64,000 nucleotides of DNA from Megasphaera cerevisiae DSM 20462 (GTDB lineage Bacteria > Bacillota > Negativicutes > Veillonellales > Megasphaeraceae): assembly GCF_001045675.1 (NCBI RefSeq), contig NZ_LEKT01000001.1, positions 1-64,000 of the forward strand. Reading direction: 5' to 3'. Positions 1 to 7,571 of this stretch are shown one piece after another; within the stretch, counting starts at the first letter, position 1, and each line of letters opens with the position of its first letter. The notes below the pieces were generated by a model. That model had not been told where the DNA came from. It did not search any database and worked only from the letters and a program-made list of their open reading frames with translations. A program made the translations under genes and the position numbers.

Positions 1-104
1 GTTCGTTTTGCTCGCGACTGTTGTTTTTTCTTGTTCCAGTAGTATGTGGTTTCGTAAGCATATGTAATGCCAGATCTTTTATCGGTTTGCGTTATGATGG
101 ACAT
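1..104 (-). CDS. IS1634-type transposase, N-terminal fragment (runs off the window)
   Basis: The minus strand from an ATG at 104 reads 34 residues without a stop to the window edge. It begins MSIITQTDKRSGITYAYE and continues into a Lys/Gln/Arg-rich stretch. This opening (ITQTDKRTGITYAYE-like, followed by YWxKEK-type residues) is one I associate with IS1634/IS4-superfamily DDE transposases. A good ribosome binding site (GAGGTG) lies four bases before the ATG. The DDE catalytic residues would lie outside the window, so whether the element is intact cannot be seen. A perfect 12-base inverted repeat sits directly upstream. Confidence 0.7.
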   Translation of the reverse strand, partial: MSIITQTDKRSGITYAYETTYYWNKKKQQSRAKR

Positions 105-111
105 GCTTCAC

Positions 112-150
112 CTCGTCATGTTTATATCTATTATTATAAAACATGACGAG
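112..150. repeat. Perfect 12-bp inverted repeat upstream of the transposase
   Basis: CTCGTCATGTTT at 112-123 is exactly mirrored by AAACATGACGAG at 139-150 with a 15-base AT-rich spacer. A second, shorter pair using the same core (TGACGA at 209-214 and TCGTCA at 223-228) follows. The position just upstream of the transposase start suggests a regulator or transposase binding site near the end of the element, or a transcript hairpin. The IS end itself was not identified. Confidence 0.7.
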
Positions 151-318
151 CGAATAGTCAAGCGTAAATGGCAATGAACGTAGTAAAATCAATGGTTTTA
201 ACGATGTATGACGAAACATTCATCGTCATGTTTTCGAGAATCCAGGATATATACTAAGATAATATGTATTCTGTTGAAATACGTATGCTGCTGCATGAAA
301 AATAGATATAAAATTTAT

Positions 319-347
319 TTGACGGATAGGCTGCATGGATTTAGAAT
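319..347 (+). promoter_or_regulatory. Sigma-70-type promoter for the VOC/EamA pair
   Basis: TTGACG (319-324), a 17-base spacer and TAGAAT (342-347) lie about 60 bases upstream of the ATG at 406. Spacing and both hexamers fit the housekeeping consensus. Confidence 0.6.
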
Positions 348-405
348 TTAAATACGTTTTTTTATAGTATAATTTTATTTATAGTATGCAGGAGTATGTG
401 AAAAT

Positions 406-819
406 ATGGAAAAAAAATTCAAAATCGGGTTTCATCACATAGGCAAACCAGTCCCATTGGAAAAAATTCAAAACAATGCCGCAGTAAAGTATAGCCCTCT
501 ATTTGATATGTACTCATTGGATATGAGTAATGAATTATTCATTCCCATCGAATGGCATGCCTTTGGAAAACATTCGCCGCTGGATTATCGAATTCAGCAT
601 GAGATACACGTTGCCTTTACCGTATCTGATATTGTTGCGGCGCTTCATGGCAAAGAGATCATTATGCCTCTTTACCAGCCTTTTTCCGGATACCGCTGTG
701 CGATGGCAAGTATTAATGGACAATTGGTGGAGCTCATTGAAACTTCTTTATCGGAACGGGAAATATGGGGAGAGGGAATATTCAAGGACAGTATTCTGTA
801 TCCGGACGCATCGGTATAA
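406..819 (+). CDS. VOC (glyoxalase-like) superfamily protein
   Basis: A 137-residue protein, the usual size for a single-module VOC fold. The HHIGKPV motif at residues 10-16 is a typical first strand of this superfamily, where a His is often a metal ligand; a His-rich strand (HEIHVAFTV, about 64-72) and a VELIE strand near residue 108 occupy places where further ligands normally sit. The substrate cannot be told from sequence. A purine-poor leader with GCAGGAG lies about ten bases before the ATG. It is followed four bases later by an EamA permease on the same strand, so the two are probably co-transcribed from the promoter at 319-347. Confidence 0.65.
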   Translation: MEKKFKIGFHHIGKPVPLEKIQNNAAVKYSPLFDMYSLDMSNELFIPIEWHAFGKHSPLDYRIQHEIHVAFTVSDIVAALHGKEIIMPLYQPFSGYRCAMASINGQLVELIETSLSEREIWGEGIFKDSILYPDASV

Positions 820-823
820 GAAA

Positions 824-1681
824 ATGGGCATGAACAGTAGAAATAAGGGATTGATAGAAATTCATTCGGCTGTCTTTTTGTTCGGCATATCCGGTTTGTT
901 TGGGAAACTTCTGACCATATCTCCCATAATTATTGTATTAGGCAGAGTGCTTTTTTCAAGCATTTGTCTGTTTTTTATCGTAAAATATCTGCACATGGCG
1001 ATTAAATTAAAATGCCGGCTGCATTATGGATATTTTGGTATGATGGGAATGCTTTTGGCCATTCACTGGTGTACTTTTTTTCAGTCTATTCAAGTATCTA
1101 CCGTAGCGATAGGCTTACTTACCTTTTCTACCTTTCCTATATTTGTCACATTTCTTGAGCCGTATTTTTTTAAGGAAAAGCTGTATTTGTCAGATATAGC
1201 GGCGGCTGCCATTACTTTTTTGGGCGTGCTGTTGGTGGTTCCGCATTTTAAAATGGGAAATACGATGACACAGGGCGTTATTTGGGGGATTCTTTCCGGA
1301 TTTAGTTATGCTGCATTATCTATGCTGAATCGAAAATTTGTCAAGGCATATGCCAGCGTAAAAATTGCGTTTTATGAACAGGGTACAGCCGTGATTTTGC
1401 TGCTGCTGTTTCTACTTTTACAGCAACCCGTATTCAAAACCCGCGATGTCATGCTTTTACTGGCATTGGGAGTGTTTTTTACAGGTATATCTCATATAAT
1501 ATTTATAGACGGACTGAAGTATGTAAAAACAAAGACAGCCGGCATTATATCCAGCCTTGAACCTATGTATGGTATTGTATTTTCACTACTTCTGTTAGGA
1601 GAAATACCGTCAATTCGAGAACTGGTGGGAGGCAGTCTTATATTGACTGCCGTTTTTTACTCGACACTCAAAAAGCAATAG
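824..1681 (+). CDS. EamA/DMT-family permease
   Basis: About 285 residues with ten predicted membrane segments in the two five-helix halves typical of drug/metabolite transporters. The second half begins around QGVIWGILSGFSYAAL and keeps the LEPMYGIVFSLLLLGE pattern of the last EamA repeat. The reading frame stays open upstream to 530, but that part overlaps the VOC gene out of frame and has no membrane character. Start is taken at the ATG at 824 (alternative ATG at 830). The cargo is unknown; amino acids or metabolites are usual for the family. A hairpin followed by six T lies inside the last 17 codons. Confidence 0.85.
   Translation: MGMNSRNKGLIEIHSAVFLFGISGLFGKLLTISPIIIVLGRVLFSSICLFFIVKYLHMAIKLKCRLHYGYFGMMGMLLAIHWCTFFQSIQVSTVAIGLLTFSTFPIFVTFLEPYFFKEKLYLSDIAAAAITFLGVLLVVPHFKMGNTMTQGVIWGILSGFSYAALSMLNRKFVKAYASVKIAFYEQGTAVILLLLFLLLQQPVFKTRDVMLLLALGVFFTGISHIIFIDGLKYVKTKTAGIISSLEPMYGIVFSLLLLGEIPSIRELVGGSLILTAVFYSTLKKQ
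1631..1658 (+). terminator. Possible intragenic terminator at the 3' end of the EamA gene
   Basis: GGCAGTC (1631-1637) and GACTGCC (1645-1651) form a perfect 7-bp stem with a 7-base loop, followed by G and six T. It lies inside the coding sequence about 25 bases before the stop, and no better hairpin is visible between this gene and the convergent one ending at 1758. Confidence 0.45.
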
Positions 1682-1757
1682 ACAACAATAAAAAATGGAC
1701 GGCTGCCAATGCAACAGATACGGCAATAAAAGCCTTATCATAGATCCGCCTTTGTAT

Positions 1758-2459
1758 TTATAGGCCAGATGGTAAGCTGTTTTCTGAAATAAACTCATCT
1801 TTGTCCTGATTTTTCATGCTTCGGTAACCGATTAGCACTGTCCAGACATAGGCACAAGTCTTCGGAATCATCAGCATGCCGACAGCGGGCAGAGTCTGAG
1901 CCCAGAGGACGACAGGAATATAGCAGGCAAAGCTTAGTGTGATTGTCAGCCACATCCAGCGAAAAGCTGTATCCGTATGCTCTTTAGCACTGGTATAAAA
2001 CAGTACAATGATCAGCAGACCCAGAAGGGCAAAGGGAATATTGCGGTAGATACCCCAGGAAAGGGGCGGCACCGCGCTCAGCCATTCGTTTTGAGGGAAT
2101 AAGCATAGTACAATGCGCAGTCCAGCCAGACACCACACCGCGATTGTCAGCAGGTCCCGACCGGCAATATGATAGCGGCTGCGCCACACATAATATAAAA
2201 GCACGTAAAATACCGTCATGGTAATGGAGGTAATCAATTTGCCAGTACCAAGAAGCCCTGTAAAACTTGTCAATCCCGTTGTGGCAAGGGCATAAACCCG
2301 CGGAACCAGGTGAAAGGCATCACCGGCTCCCAGAATGACTGCCATAATCCCAAACAATTTGTACTGTGCGGCACGATTGTTTTTTATCATCAGGAATCCG
2401 ACAGAAATCACTCCGATAAGATATACCAAATCAAATGCTATTTCTGCAAAGTTTCTCAT
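1758..2459 (-). CDS. Seven-helix integral membrane protein of unknown function
   Basis: About 233 residues, almost wholly hydrophobic, with roughly seven membrane segments and short charged loops (for example MIKNNRAAQYK and YRSMKNQDKDEF). No catalytic motif is recognised. The start is set at the ATG at 2459 because AGGAGA lies six bases upstream; an in-frame ATG at 2504 would add 15 polar residues with no binding site. The gene lies downstream of the TetR gene on the same strand, and a TetR-type palindrome sits between them at 2520-2532, so it is a likely target of that regulator. An exporter or sensor role would be a guess. Confidence 0.7.
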   Translation of the reverse strand: MRNFAEIAFDLVYLIGVISVGFLMIKNNRAAQYKLFGIMAVILGAGDAFHLVPRVYALATTGLTSFTGLLGTGKLITSITMTVFYVLLYYVWRSRYHIAGRDLLTIAVWCLAGLRIVLCLFPQNEWLSAVPPLSWGIYRNIPFALLGLLIIVLFYTSAKEHTDTAFRWMWLTITLSFACYIPVVLWAQTLPAVGMLMIPKTCAYVWTVLIGYRSMKNQDKDEFISENSLPSGL

Positions 2460-2519
2460 ATGTATCTCCTTTTCTTTGGCAGTAGGATAACCAGCTGCCG
2501 GCATAATTATATATTTTTA

Positions 2520-2532
2520 TGAACGATGTTCA
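2520..2532. promoter_or_regulatory. Palindromic operator, copy 1 (TetR-type)
   Basis: TGAACGATGTTCA has perfect TGAAC/GTTCA arms around a 3-base centre. It lies between the TetR gene and the membrane-protein gene, 60 bases upstream of the latter's start. It matches copy 2 at 3149-3161 in 12 of 13 positions. Confidence 0.65.
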
Positions 2533-2572
2533 GTTTAGCGCAGAAAAATGTTTTTTCAAGATACGAATACCA

Positions 2573-3130
2573 TTAGTACAAGATTCTGCGAATAACCTCT
2601 ATGATTGCTGAGGTATCATAGTTTTCCTGTAATAAAGCGGCAAGAAGAAAACTGAAAATCAAATCAATAAATTTTTCAGCCGTAAATTGGGAAGTAAAGG
2701 CCTTTGGACGTACTGCTGTATCCTGCATCAGAATATCGTATAATTGCTTCCGGATATGGCGCTGGGAAGCAGCCATCAACTGCCGCCCTTTTTCCTTATC
2801 TTCTGACTGGAAGTGCAGAGGGTGGGCCGCAAAAAATCCCGGATACGTACGGCTTCTCTGTTCTATATTTTGGAAAAGCCAAACTATATAATCTGAAAAA
2901 CAGAGAGATTTCCATTTATCTTCATCTGTATGAAATAAATACTGCCAAATGCTGGCTACCGTAGCCATAACCAACTCTGATTTGGAATCAAAATAGTTAT
3001 AAATTGAACCTACTGACACACCGCAGGCCGCAGCAACAGTACGGATAGTAATGGCTGTCCAGCCCTGTTCCCGTAGCAGAGATCTGCTTACTTCTAAAAT
3101 CAATTCCTTTGTTATCATACCTTTTGGCAT
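2573..3130 (-). CDS. TetR/AcrR-family transcriptional regulator
   Basis: A 185-residue protein, the normal TetR length. The N-terminal helix-turn-helix is clear at about residues 27-52 (TIRTVAAACGVSVGSIYNYF), with the Tyr-Asn-Tyr-Phe recognition helix typical of the family. The C-terminal ligand and dimer domain is diverged, as usual. Two near-identical palindromes flank the gene, one upstream of its own start and one upstream of the next gene, which fits autoregulation plus control of the membrane protein at 1758-2459. The ligand is unknown. Confidence 0.9.
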   Translation of the reverse strand: MPKGMITKELILEVSRSLLREQGWTAITIRTVAAACGVSVGSIYNYFDSKSELVMATVASIWQYLFHTDEDKWKSLCFSDYIVWLFQNIEQRSRTYPGFFAAHPLHFQSEDKEKGRQLMAASQRHIRKQLYDILMQDTAVRPKAFTSQFTAEKFIDLIFSFLLAALLQENYDTSAIIEVIRRILY

Positions 3131-3148
3131 ACTACTGAACCTCCAATC

Positions 3149-3161
3149 TGAACAATGTTCA
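3149..3161. promoter_or_regulatory. Palindromic operator, copy 2 (TetR-type)
   Basis: TGAACAATGTTCA lies 18 bases upstream of the TetR start codon, where a bound dimer would block its own transcription. The arms are the same TGAAC/GTTCA as at 2520-2532. Confidence 0.65.
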
Positions 3162-3241
3162 TTTTATATGTATTGATAGATTTTGTCAAGAAATACTGTT
3201 ATAAATAAAGCATGCACTGATTTGTACGGCTTGATGCGCTG

Positions 3242-3270
3242 TTTACATCAAATGGCATATTTGTTATAAT
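3242..3270 (+). promoter_or_regulatory. Promoter of the double-cubane operon
   Basis: TTTACA (3242-3247), a 17-base spacer and a perfect TATAAT (3265-3270). The expected transcript start near 3277 leaves a leader of about 150 bases before the first gene. Confidence 0.75.
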
Positions 3271-3276
3271 AAATTC

Positions 3277-3420
3277 ACATAATGCATCGGTGGATACGGG
3301 GCGTTGCAGCCATCATATTAAGGCGGCGAGTCACCGATGACAGATCGGGGAACAGGGTGTATTAAGATGCGGATGAGAGCATAGCGCTTTGTTGTTTTTT
3401 ATACATGTGGAGCAGAAAGG
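3277..3420 (+). ncRNA. Structured 5' leader of the double-cubane operon (candidate cis-regulatory RNA)
   Basis: The leader begins with CATCGGTG (3285-3292), paired exactly with CACCGATG at 3332-3339. The enclosed 39 bases can form an inner GC-rich stem of GCAGCC with GGCGGC, 5 of 6 paired. A further GC-rich stretch follows before the ribosome binding site AGAAAGGA (3414-3421). I do not recognise it as a known riboswitch class, and no T-run terminator is present. If regulatory, it would more likely act on translation. Structure is read by eye only. Confidence 0.4.
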
Positions 3421-3425
3421 ATTGA

Positions 3426-4703
3426 ATGCAAATGACAGACCGGCATGAAATGTGGAAAGAATTGGGAATGGATTTGGAGGCGCATGATACCTTGTGTGCC
3501 GTACTTCCGACAGCATTTGGAGATATTTTTTTGTCGCAGGAAAATCGCCCGGAAGGGATGGCTTTTTATGATATGGTCGTATCGGATATCCATGGTATCC
3601 GCCCAGCAGAACTGATAGAAGAGCAAAAACGAGGGCGTAAGATTTTCGGTACGTTTTGCCTGTATGTGCCAGATGAAATTATTGTGGCCGCTGATGGCAT
3701 TGTGACCGGTCTTTGCGGCGGATCACAGTTTTGGGTGCCTGATGGTGAAAAAGTGCTGCCGAAAAATGTCTGTCCCCTTATTAAAGCATCCGTTGGTGCC
3801 CGGTTGGGGCGTACCTGTCCATTTTTTCGTATTGCTGATATGTATGTCGGAGAGACGACTTGTGATGGCAAGAAAAAAGCCTGGGAAATTTTAGGCGAAG
3901 ATGTACCCTTGCATATTATGGATATGCCGCAAATGAAACGGGTTAAGGATATAGAAAAATGGATCGGAGAAATTAAAGAGTTCAAACAGGTTGTCGAAAC
4001 CTTTACAGGACATGAAGTAACTGCAGAAAATCTGCATGCTGCTATTGTTCTCTTAAACAAACGCCGTAAAGCAATGGCGCGTGTCTACGCCTGCCGCAAA
4101 GCCGATCCTATACCTATCAGCGGCAAAGACGTGCTTCTTATGACCCAAATAGCATTTTTTGATGATCCGCAGCGCTGTGCCGATCAAGCGAACGCGCTGG
4201 CTGAAGAACTGGAACGCCGCATTGATGCCGGGATAGGCGTCTTTCCTAAAGGAACCAAACGCATTTTACTGACTGGTACGCCAATGGCGATTCCCAATTG
4301 GAAGATGCATCACATTATTGAAACCTCCGGAGCCGCTGTCGTTTGTGAAGAATGCTGTACAGGTACACGGTATGTTGAGCACCTTGTCGATGAACGGCCG
4401 ATGATGATGGAAGGACAGCTGCAGGCGCTTGCCGACCGGTATATGAAAAATAACTGTGCCTGCTTTACACCGAACAAGGGGCGTATTGATGATATTATCC
4501 GTCTGGCAGAGGCCTACCATGCTGATGGCGTTATCGACGTCAATCTCAAATTCTGTACGCTCTACGACACGGAAAAACGGGATGTAAAGCGCGCGCTAAA
4601 GGCAGCCGGCATTCCTGTGCTGAGTCTGGAAACAGATTATGATGATACGGATGCAGAACAGCTGCGGACTCGTGTTGAAGCTTTTATAGAAATGCTGGGA
4701 TAA
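3426..4703 (+). CDS. Double-cubane-cluster protein, 2-hydroxyacyl-CoA dehydratase (HgdB/BcrC) superfamily
   Basis: A 425-residue single-subunit member of the family that also holds dehydratase and benzoyl-CoA reductase subunits. The conserved cysteine signature is visible: CGGSQ near residue 98, CPLIK near 117, TCPFF near 132 and ETTCDGKKK near 145, with later CEECCTG and NNCACF. In characterised single-chain relatives these cysteines hold an [Fe8S9] double cubane used for ATP-driven low-potential reductions. The true substrate is unknown. It is not the two-subunit dehydratase, since no second alpha/beta partner is present. It overlaps the DUF3343 gene by one base, and the ATPase activator follows. 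ATGs at 3426 and 3432 are both possible starts. Confidence 0.88.
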   Translation: MQMTDRHEMWKELGMDLEAHDTLCAVLPTAFGDIFLSQENRPEGMAFYDMVVSDIHGIRPAELIEEQKRGRKIFGTFCLYVPDEIIVAADGIVTGLCGGSQFWVPDGEKVLPKNVCPLIKASVGARLGRTCPFFRIADMYVGETTCDGKKKAWEILGEDVPLHIMDMPQMKRVKDIEKWIGEIKEFKQVVETFTGHEVTAENLHAAIVLLNKRRKAMARVYACRKADPIPISGKDVLLMTQIAFFDDPQRCADQANALAEELERRIDAGIGVFPKGTKRILLTGTPMAIPNWKMHHIIETSGAAVVCEECCTGTRYVEHLVDERPMMMEGQLQALADRYMKNNCACFTPNKGRIDDIIRLAEAYHADGVIDVNLKFCTLYDTEKRDVKRALKAAGIPVLSLETDYDDTDAEQLRTRVEAFIEMLG

Positions 4704-4969
4704 TGATGACGTGCTGTATTGATTACTATGTGTTATTTAAAAATCATACGGATGCTATGGCATTGTATCAGGCTGTGCGCCGGCGGGGCATTGCCGTACG
4801 GATTTCGCCGACCCCGCGGCAAGCATCCTTGTGCTGCGGCGTATCTCTTTTAGTTACGGAGGATGCCGTAGAGGCAGTTGAAACGTGTATTTGTGAAACC
4901 GGCGCATCCTATGAGCGAATAGTGCCGTTGCCCCGGCAGACAGATTCCCGCCGCGATGTATTTTGCTGA
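4703..4969 (+). CDS. DUF3343-family small protein
   Basis: An 88-residue protein starting on the last base of the preceding stop codon. The sequence (YYVLFKNHTDAMALYQAVRR, then PTPRQASLCCGVSLLV) fits DUF3343, small proteins often found beside selenium- or sulfur-transfer and low-potential iron-sulfur enzymes. The paired cysteines CC at about residues 44-45 are in the usual conserved spot. In this operon it sits between the double-cubane protein and its activator, so a role in cluster assembly, sulfur handling or electron delivery is plausible. Nothing in the sequence proves it. Confidence 0.75.
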   Translation: MMTCCIDYYVLFKNHTDAMALYQAVRRRGIAVRISPTPRQASLCCGVSLLVTEDAVEAVETCICETGASYERIVPLPRQTDSRRDVFC

Positions 4970-4989
4970 CCCTATCGATAAGGAGCGCC

Positions 4990-5754
4990 ATGATGAAGCA
5001 GATCTGGTATATTGGTATTGACATGGGATCGACGGCAGCCAAAATAGTAGCCGTCGGAGATCATGAACTTCGGTTTGTTATGCCTACGGGTTGGAGCTGT
5101 CTGGATACAGCTGGACAAATTCTGAAAAAATTGAAAAATCAGGGGATTTTACCGGAAAACAGCCGCATTGTTTCTACGGGATATGGTCGTCAGGCCGTAT
5201 CCTATGCCGACAAGGCCGTGACGGAAATTACTTGTCATGCTGCCGGCTGTGCACAGCAATATCCCGATTGTACAATCATTGATGTCGGCGGCCAGGATAC
5301 CAAGGCGATTCATGTGTGCAGCGCCGTAGTAGATGACTTTATTATGAACGATAAATGTTCGGCCGGAACAGGAAAATTCATAGAAATCATGGCCAACAGG
5401 CTTGGATGTACGATCGATACATTATTTTCACTGGCGGCAAAAGGCCGGCCTGTGAATATCAGTTCGTTGTGTACCGTATTTGCGGAGTCCGAAATTATCG
5501 GACATATCAGCAAAGGAAAAGCACGAGAAAACATTGCCGCCGGTATTGTCCGCAGTGTTGCCATCAAGGTAACTCAGCTGGCACAGCAGGTTCCCGTAAC
5601 GGGACCGGTATTGCTTACGGGAGGGCTGAGTCATTTGCCGTATTTTGCCGCGGCATTGGGGAAGGAACTGCAATGTGTCGTGCGCAGCGCACCACAGGGC
5701 CGGTATGCGGGTGCCTATGGAGCTGCTGTCCTGGCAAAAAAAGTAAGCCAATAG
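4990..5754 (+). CDS. ATP-dependent activator/reductase of the double-cubane protein (BadF/BadG/BcrA/BcrD ATPase family)
   Basis: About 254 residues of an ASKHA-fold ATPase. Visible are phosphate-1 GIDMGSTAAKIVAVG near residue 9, the STGYGRQAV strand, phosphate-2 IIDVGGQDTKAI, and LLTGGLSHLPY near the C-terminus. Two cysteines, in DKCSAGTGKF and SSLCTVFAESEI, match the ligands that bridge one [4Fe-4S] cluster across the dimer. Such proteins hydrolyse ATP to push an electron into the partner. Start taken at the ATG at 4990 behind AGGAG; the frame is open back to 4963. It ends the three-gene operon and is followed by a terminator. Confidence 0.92.
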   Translation: MMKQIWYIGIDMGSTAAKIVAVGDHELRFVMPTGWSCLDTAGQILKKLKNQGILPENSRIVSTGYGRQAVSYADKAVTEITCHAAGCAQQYPDCTIIDVGGQDTKAIHVCSAVVDDFIMNDKCSAGTGKFIEIMANRLGCTIDTLFSLAAKGRPVNISSLCTVFAESEIIGHISKGKARENIAAGIVRSVAIKVTQLAQQVPVTGPVLLTGGLSHLPYFAAALGKELQCVVRSAPQGRYAGAYGAAVLAKKVSQ

Positions 5755-5770
5755 AAATACGCTTAGTAAT

Positions 5771-5815
5771 ACAGACAGGCAGATTCTTTGCGGAGAGAAC
5801 TGCTTGTCTGTTTTT
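5771..5815 (+). terminator. Rho-independent terminator after the double-cubane operon
   Basis: ACAGACAGGCAG pairs with CTGCTTGTCTGT over 12 positions (one G-T), followed by TTTTT. It lies 16 bases after the stop at 5754. Confidence 0.85.
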
Positions 5816-5934
5816 GCAGTATATAATATTTTGAAAGGCGTAATGATGATAAATTATGATGACCATTTTTTCTGAAAAACGGTTCCCGTAAAGCATAAAA
5901 GATTGGCACTGACCCGGCGAACATGATACAATAT

Positions 5935-5976
5935 ATCAAAAGGCTTGTAGAAAATACTTTTCTCAGGCCTTTTGAT
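5935..5976 (+). other. Long two-tier hairpin upstream of the anion permease
   Basis: ATCAAAAGGC (5935-5944) pairs exactly with GCCTTTTGAT (5967-5976), and an inner AGAAAA/TTTTCT stem stacks inside it. It sits 50 bases before the permease ATG and lacks a clean T-run, so it may be an attenuator-like leader, an mRNA stabiliser or a weak second terminator. Confidence 0.5.
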
Positions 5977-6026
5977 GTTTCTACTAAAAAATATCGGATG
6001 ATTTTATATAGAAATACAGGTGTATC

Positions 6027-7196
6027 ATGGAAATAAGAGAATATAAAAAACTCGTCATTACGCTGAACCGAACCCGGTCGGTATCGCTGCCGGATATAGG
6101 ACGCAGCCTGCGCAGTAATCCGGATTTGGCGGCGGCTGTCATATTTGCCGGTGCGACGACTGCCGCCGTGCCCTTTTCGCTGCCAGCAATGTTAGGAAGC
6201 ATTAATACATCTCTGATCAGTATTCTATTTTGCTTGATGGCAATTATTGCGGGGCTGCGTCAAGGTGGTATTCTGACCTATTCGTACAGGCTTCTTTTTT
6301 CTGATACCGTTTCGTCCCGACGGCTAGTCCGCTTTTTTGTGTTCAGCTGCTTTACTATGTCCATGGCCGTGACTAATGATGTAGCTCTTATTATCTTTGT
6401 GCCGCTGGCGGTAATGGTACTGCAGGCAGCAGGAATGCAAAGTCATTTGATTTTTGCAGTGACCTTTCAGACAATCGCCGCCAATATGGGAAGTATTCTT
6501 ACACCTATCGGCAATCCGCAGAATCTTTTCATATATTCTTATTATCATATGACCTTGTGGGAATTTTTAAAGGTAACAGGACCCATTACCGCTGTCAGCG
6601 GCATATTGCTCTATCTGATTTCTTTTTATATTCCTAATTACCCGGTAGATATACCGTCTGTACCGGCACCTGTTATGAAAAAAAGGACAGTCTTGGTGCT
6701 TATCTGTTTATTGGGACTATGTATTTTGACCGTGCTGCGTGTACTGACACCGGCTATTCTGGTAGGAATTGTCTGCCCCGTTCTATTTTTGACTGATCGG
6801 TCGGTGTTCCGCGGTGTAGACTATAAACTTATCTTGTTGTTTATCTTTTTGTTTATCGGCGTGGGAAATTTAGGACGGCTTCCTTTTTTTGCAGACGGAA
6901 CCGCTGCATTACTGCAGGGACATGAGCTTTTCGTTTCATTGCTCCTTAGTCAGGTTCTCAGTAATGTGCCAACGACAGTCCTGCTAGCGCCATATACTCA
7001 GCATGCGCAGCCCTTGCTTGCCGGTGTCAATATTGGCGGTTTGGGAACAATTATTGCATCTATGGCCAGCATTATTTCCTTTAAAGTCTATGCAGACTGC
7101 CGGGATAGCCGCCCCGTCCGGTATCTGCTGATTTTTACCACTGTCAACATGGTGTTTCTGCTGTCTGTTCTGGCCGCATGGTGCCTGCTAGAATAA
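6027..7196 (+). CDS. SLC13/CitM/ArsB-type anion permease (ion transporter superfamily)
   Basis: A 389-residue protein with about ten to eleven membrane segments. Family signatures include TNDVALIIFVPLAV near residue 113 and SILTPIGNPQNLFIY near 158, the helix-breaking Asn/Pro motif of the ArsB/NhaD/SLC13 group. A related LLLSQVLSNVPTTVLL in the second half is the inverted-repeat counterpart. These proteins import dicarboxylates, citrate or sulfate, or export arsenite; the cargo here is not decidable. The start has only a weak binding site. The stop at 7196 abuts the queD region, but the product is unrelated to queuosine chemistry. Confidence 0.8.
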   Translation: MEIREYKKLVITLNRTRSVSLPDIGRSLRSNPDLAAAVIFAGATTAAVPFSLPAMLGSINTSLISILFCLMAIIAGLRQGGILTYSYRLLFSDTVSSRRLVRFFVFSCFTMSMAVTNDVALIIFVPLAVMVLQAAGMQSHLIFAVTFQTIAANMGSILTPIGNPQNLFIYSYYHMTLWEFLKVTGPITAVSGILLYLISFYIPNYPVDIPSVPAPVMKKRTVLVLICLLGLCILTVLRVLTPAILVGIVCPVLFLTDRSVFRGVDYKLILLFIFLFIGVGNLGRLPFFADGTAALLQGHELFVSLLLSQVLSNVPTTVLLAPYTQHAQPLLAGVNIGGLGTIIASMASIISFKVYADCRDSRPVRYLLIFTTVNMVFLLSVLAAWCLLE

Positions 7197-7241
7197 TTGG
7201 CAGAGCCTTGTCCTGCTTTAATTTTGAAAGGAGTCCTTTGG

Positions 7242-7571
7242 GTGTATACAGTAATTAAGAAGCTGGAAATTTCAGCTGCTCATCATTTAGTACTCGACTA
7301 TGAAAGTAAATGCGAAAATCTTCACGGACACAACTGGATTATCTATGTGACCTGCCAAGCGGAATCGCTAGATGCTAACGGCATGGTTATTGATTTTAAA
7401 AAAATAAAAGAATTGATCCATGGAACCATGGATCATCATAATTTGAATGACGTTTTTGATTTCAATCCGACAGCAGAAAATATTGCCAAATGGATTTGTG
7501 ATACAGTACCCAACTGTGTCAGAGCAGAGGTGAGGGAAAGCGAGGGGAATACAGCCGTTTATGAAAAATAG
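7242..7571 (+). CDS. queD: 6-carboxytetrahydropterin synthase, QueD
   Basis: A 109-residue protein if translation begins at the GTG at 7242, eight bases after AAAGGAG; the open frame extends to 7197 but without a binding site. Zinc ligands of the family are present: H14 in SAAHH, then H28 and H30 in LHGHNW, with the catalytic Cys at C24. A second DHHNLND motif carries the further His. QueD turns dihydroneopterin triphosphate into 6-carboxytetrahydropterin, the second step to the 7-deazaguanine core of queuosine. It overlaps queE by 11 bases; queC and queF are not in the window. Confidence 0.93.
   Translation: MYTVIKKLEISAAHHLVLDYESKCENLHGHNWIIYVTCQAESLDANGMVIDFKKIKELIHGTMDHHNLNDVFDFNPTAENIAKWICDTVPNCVRAEVRESEGNTAVYEK

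Noticed and set aside
530-823. Upstream extension of the EamA gene overlapping the VOC gene
   Set aside because: The extension is in another frame over a better gene, is not membrane-like, and the ATG at 824 starts exactly where EamA similarity begins.
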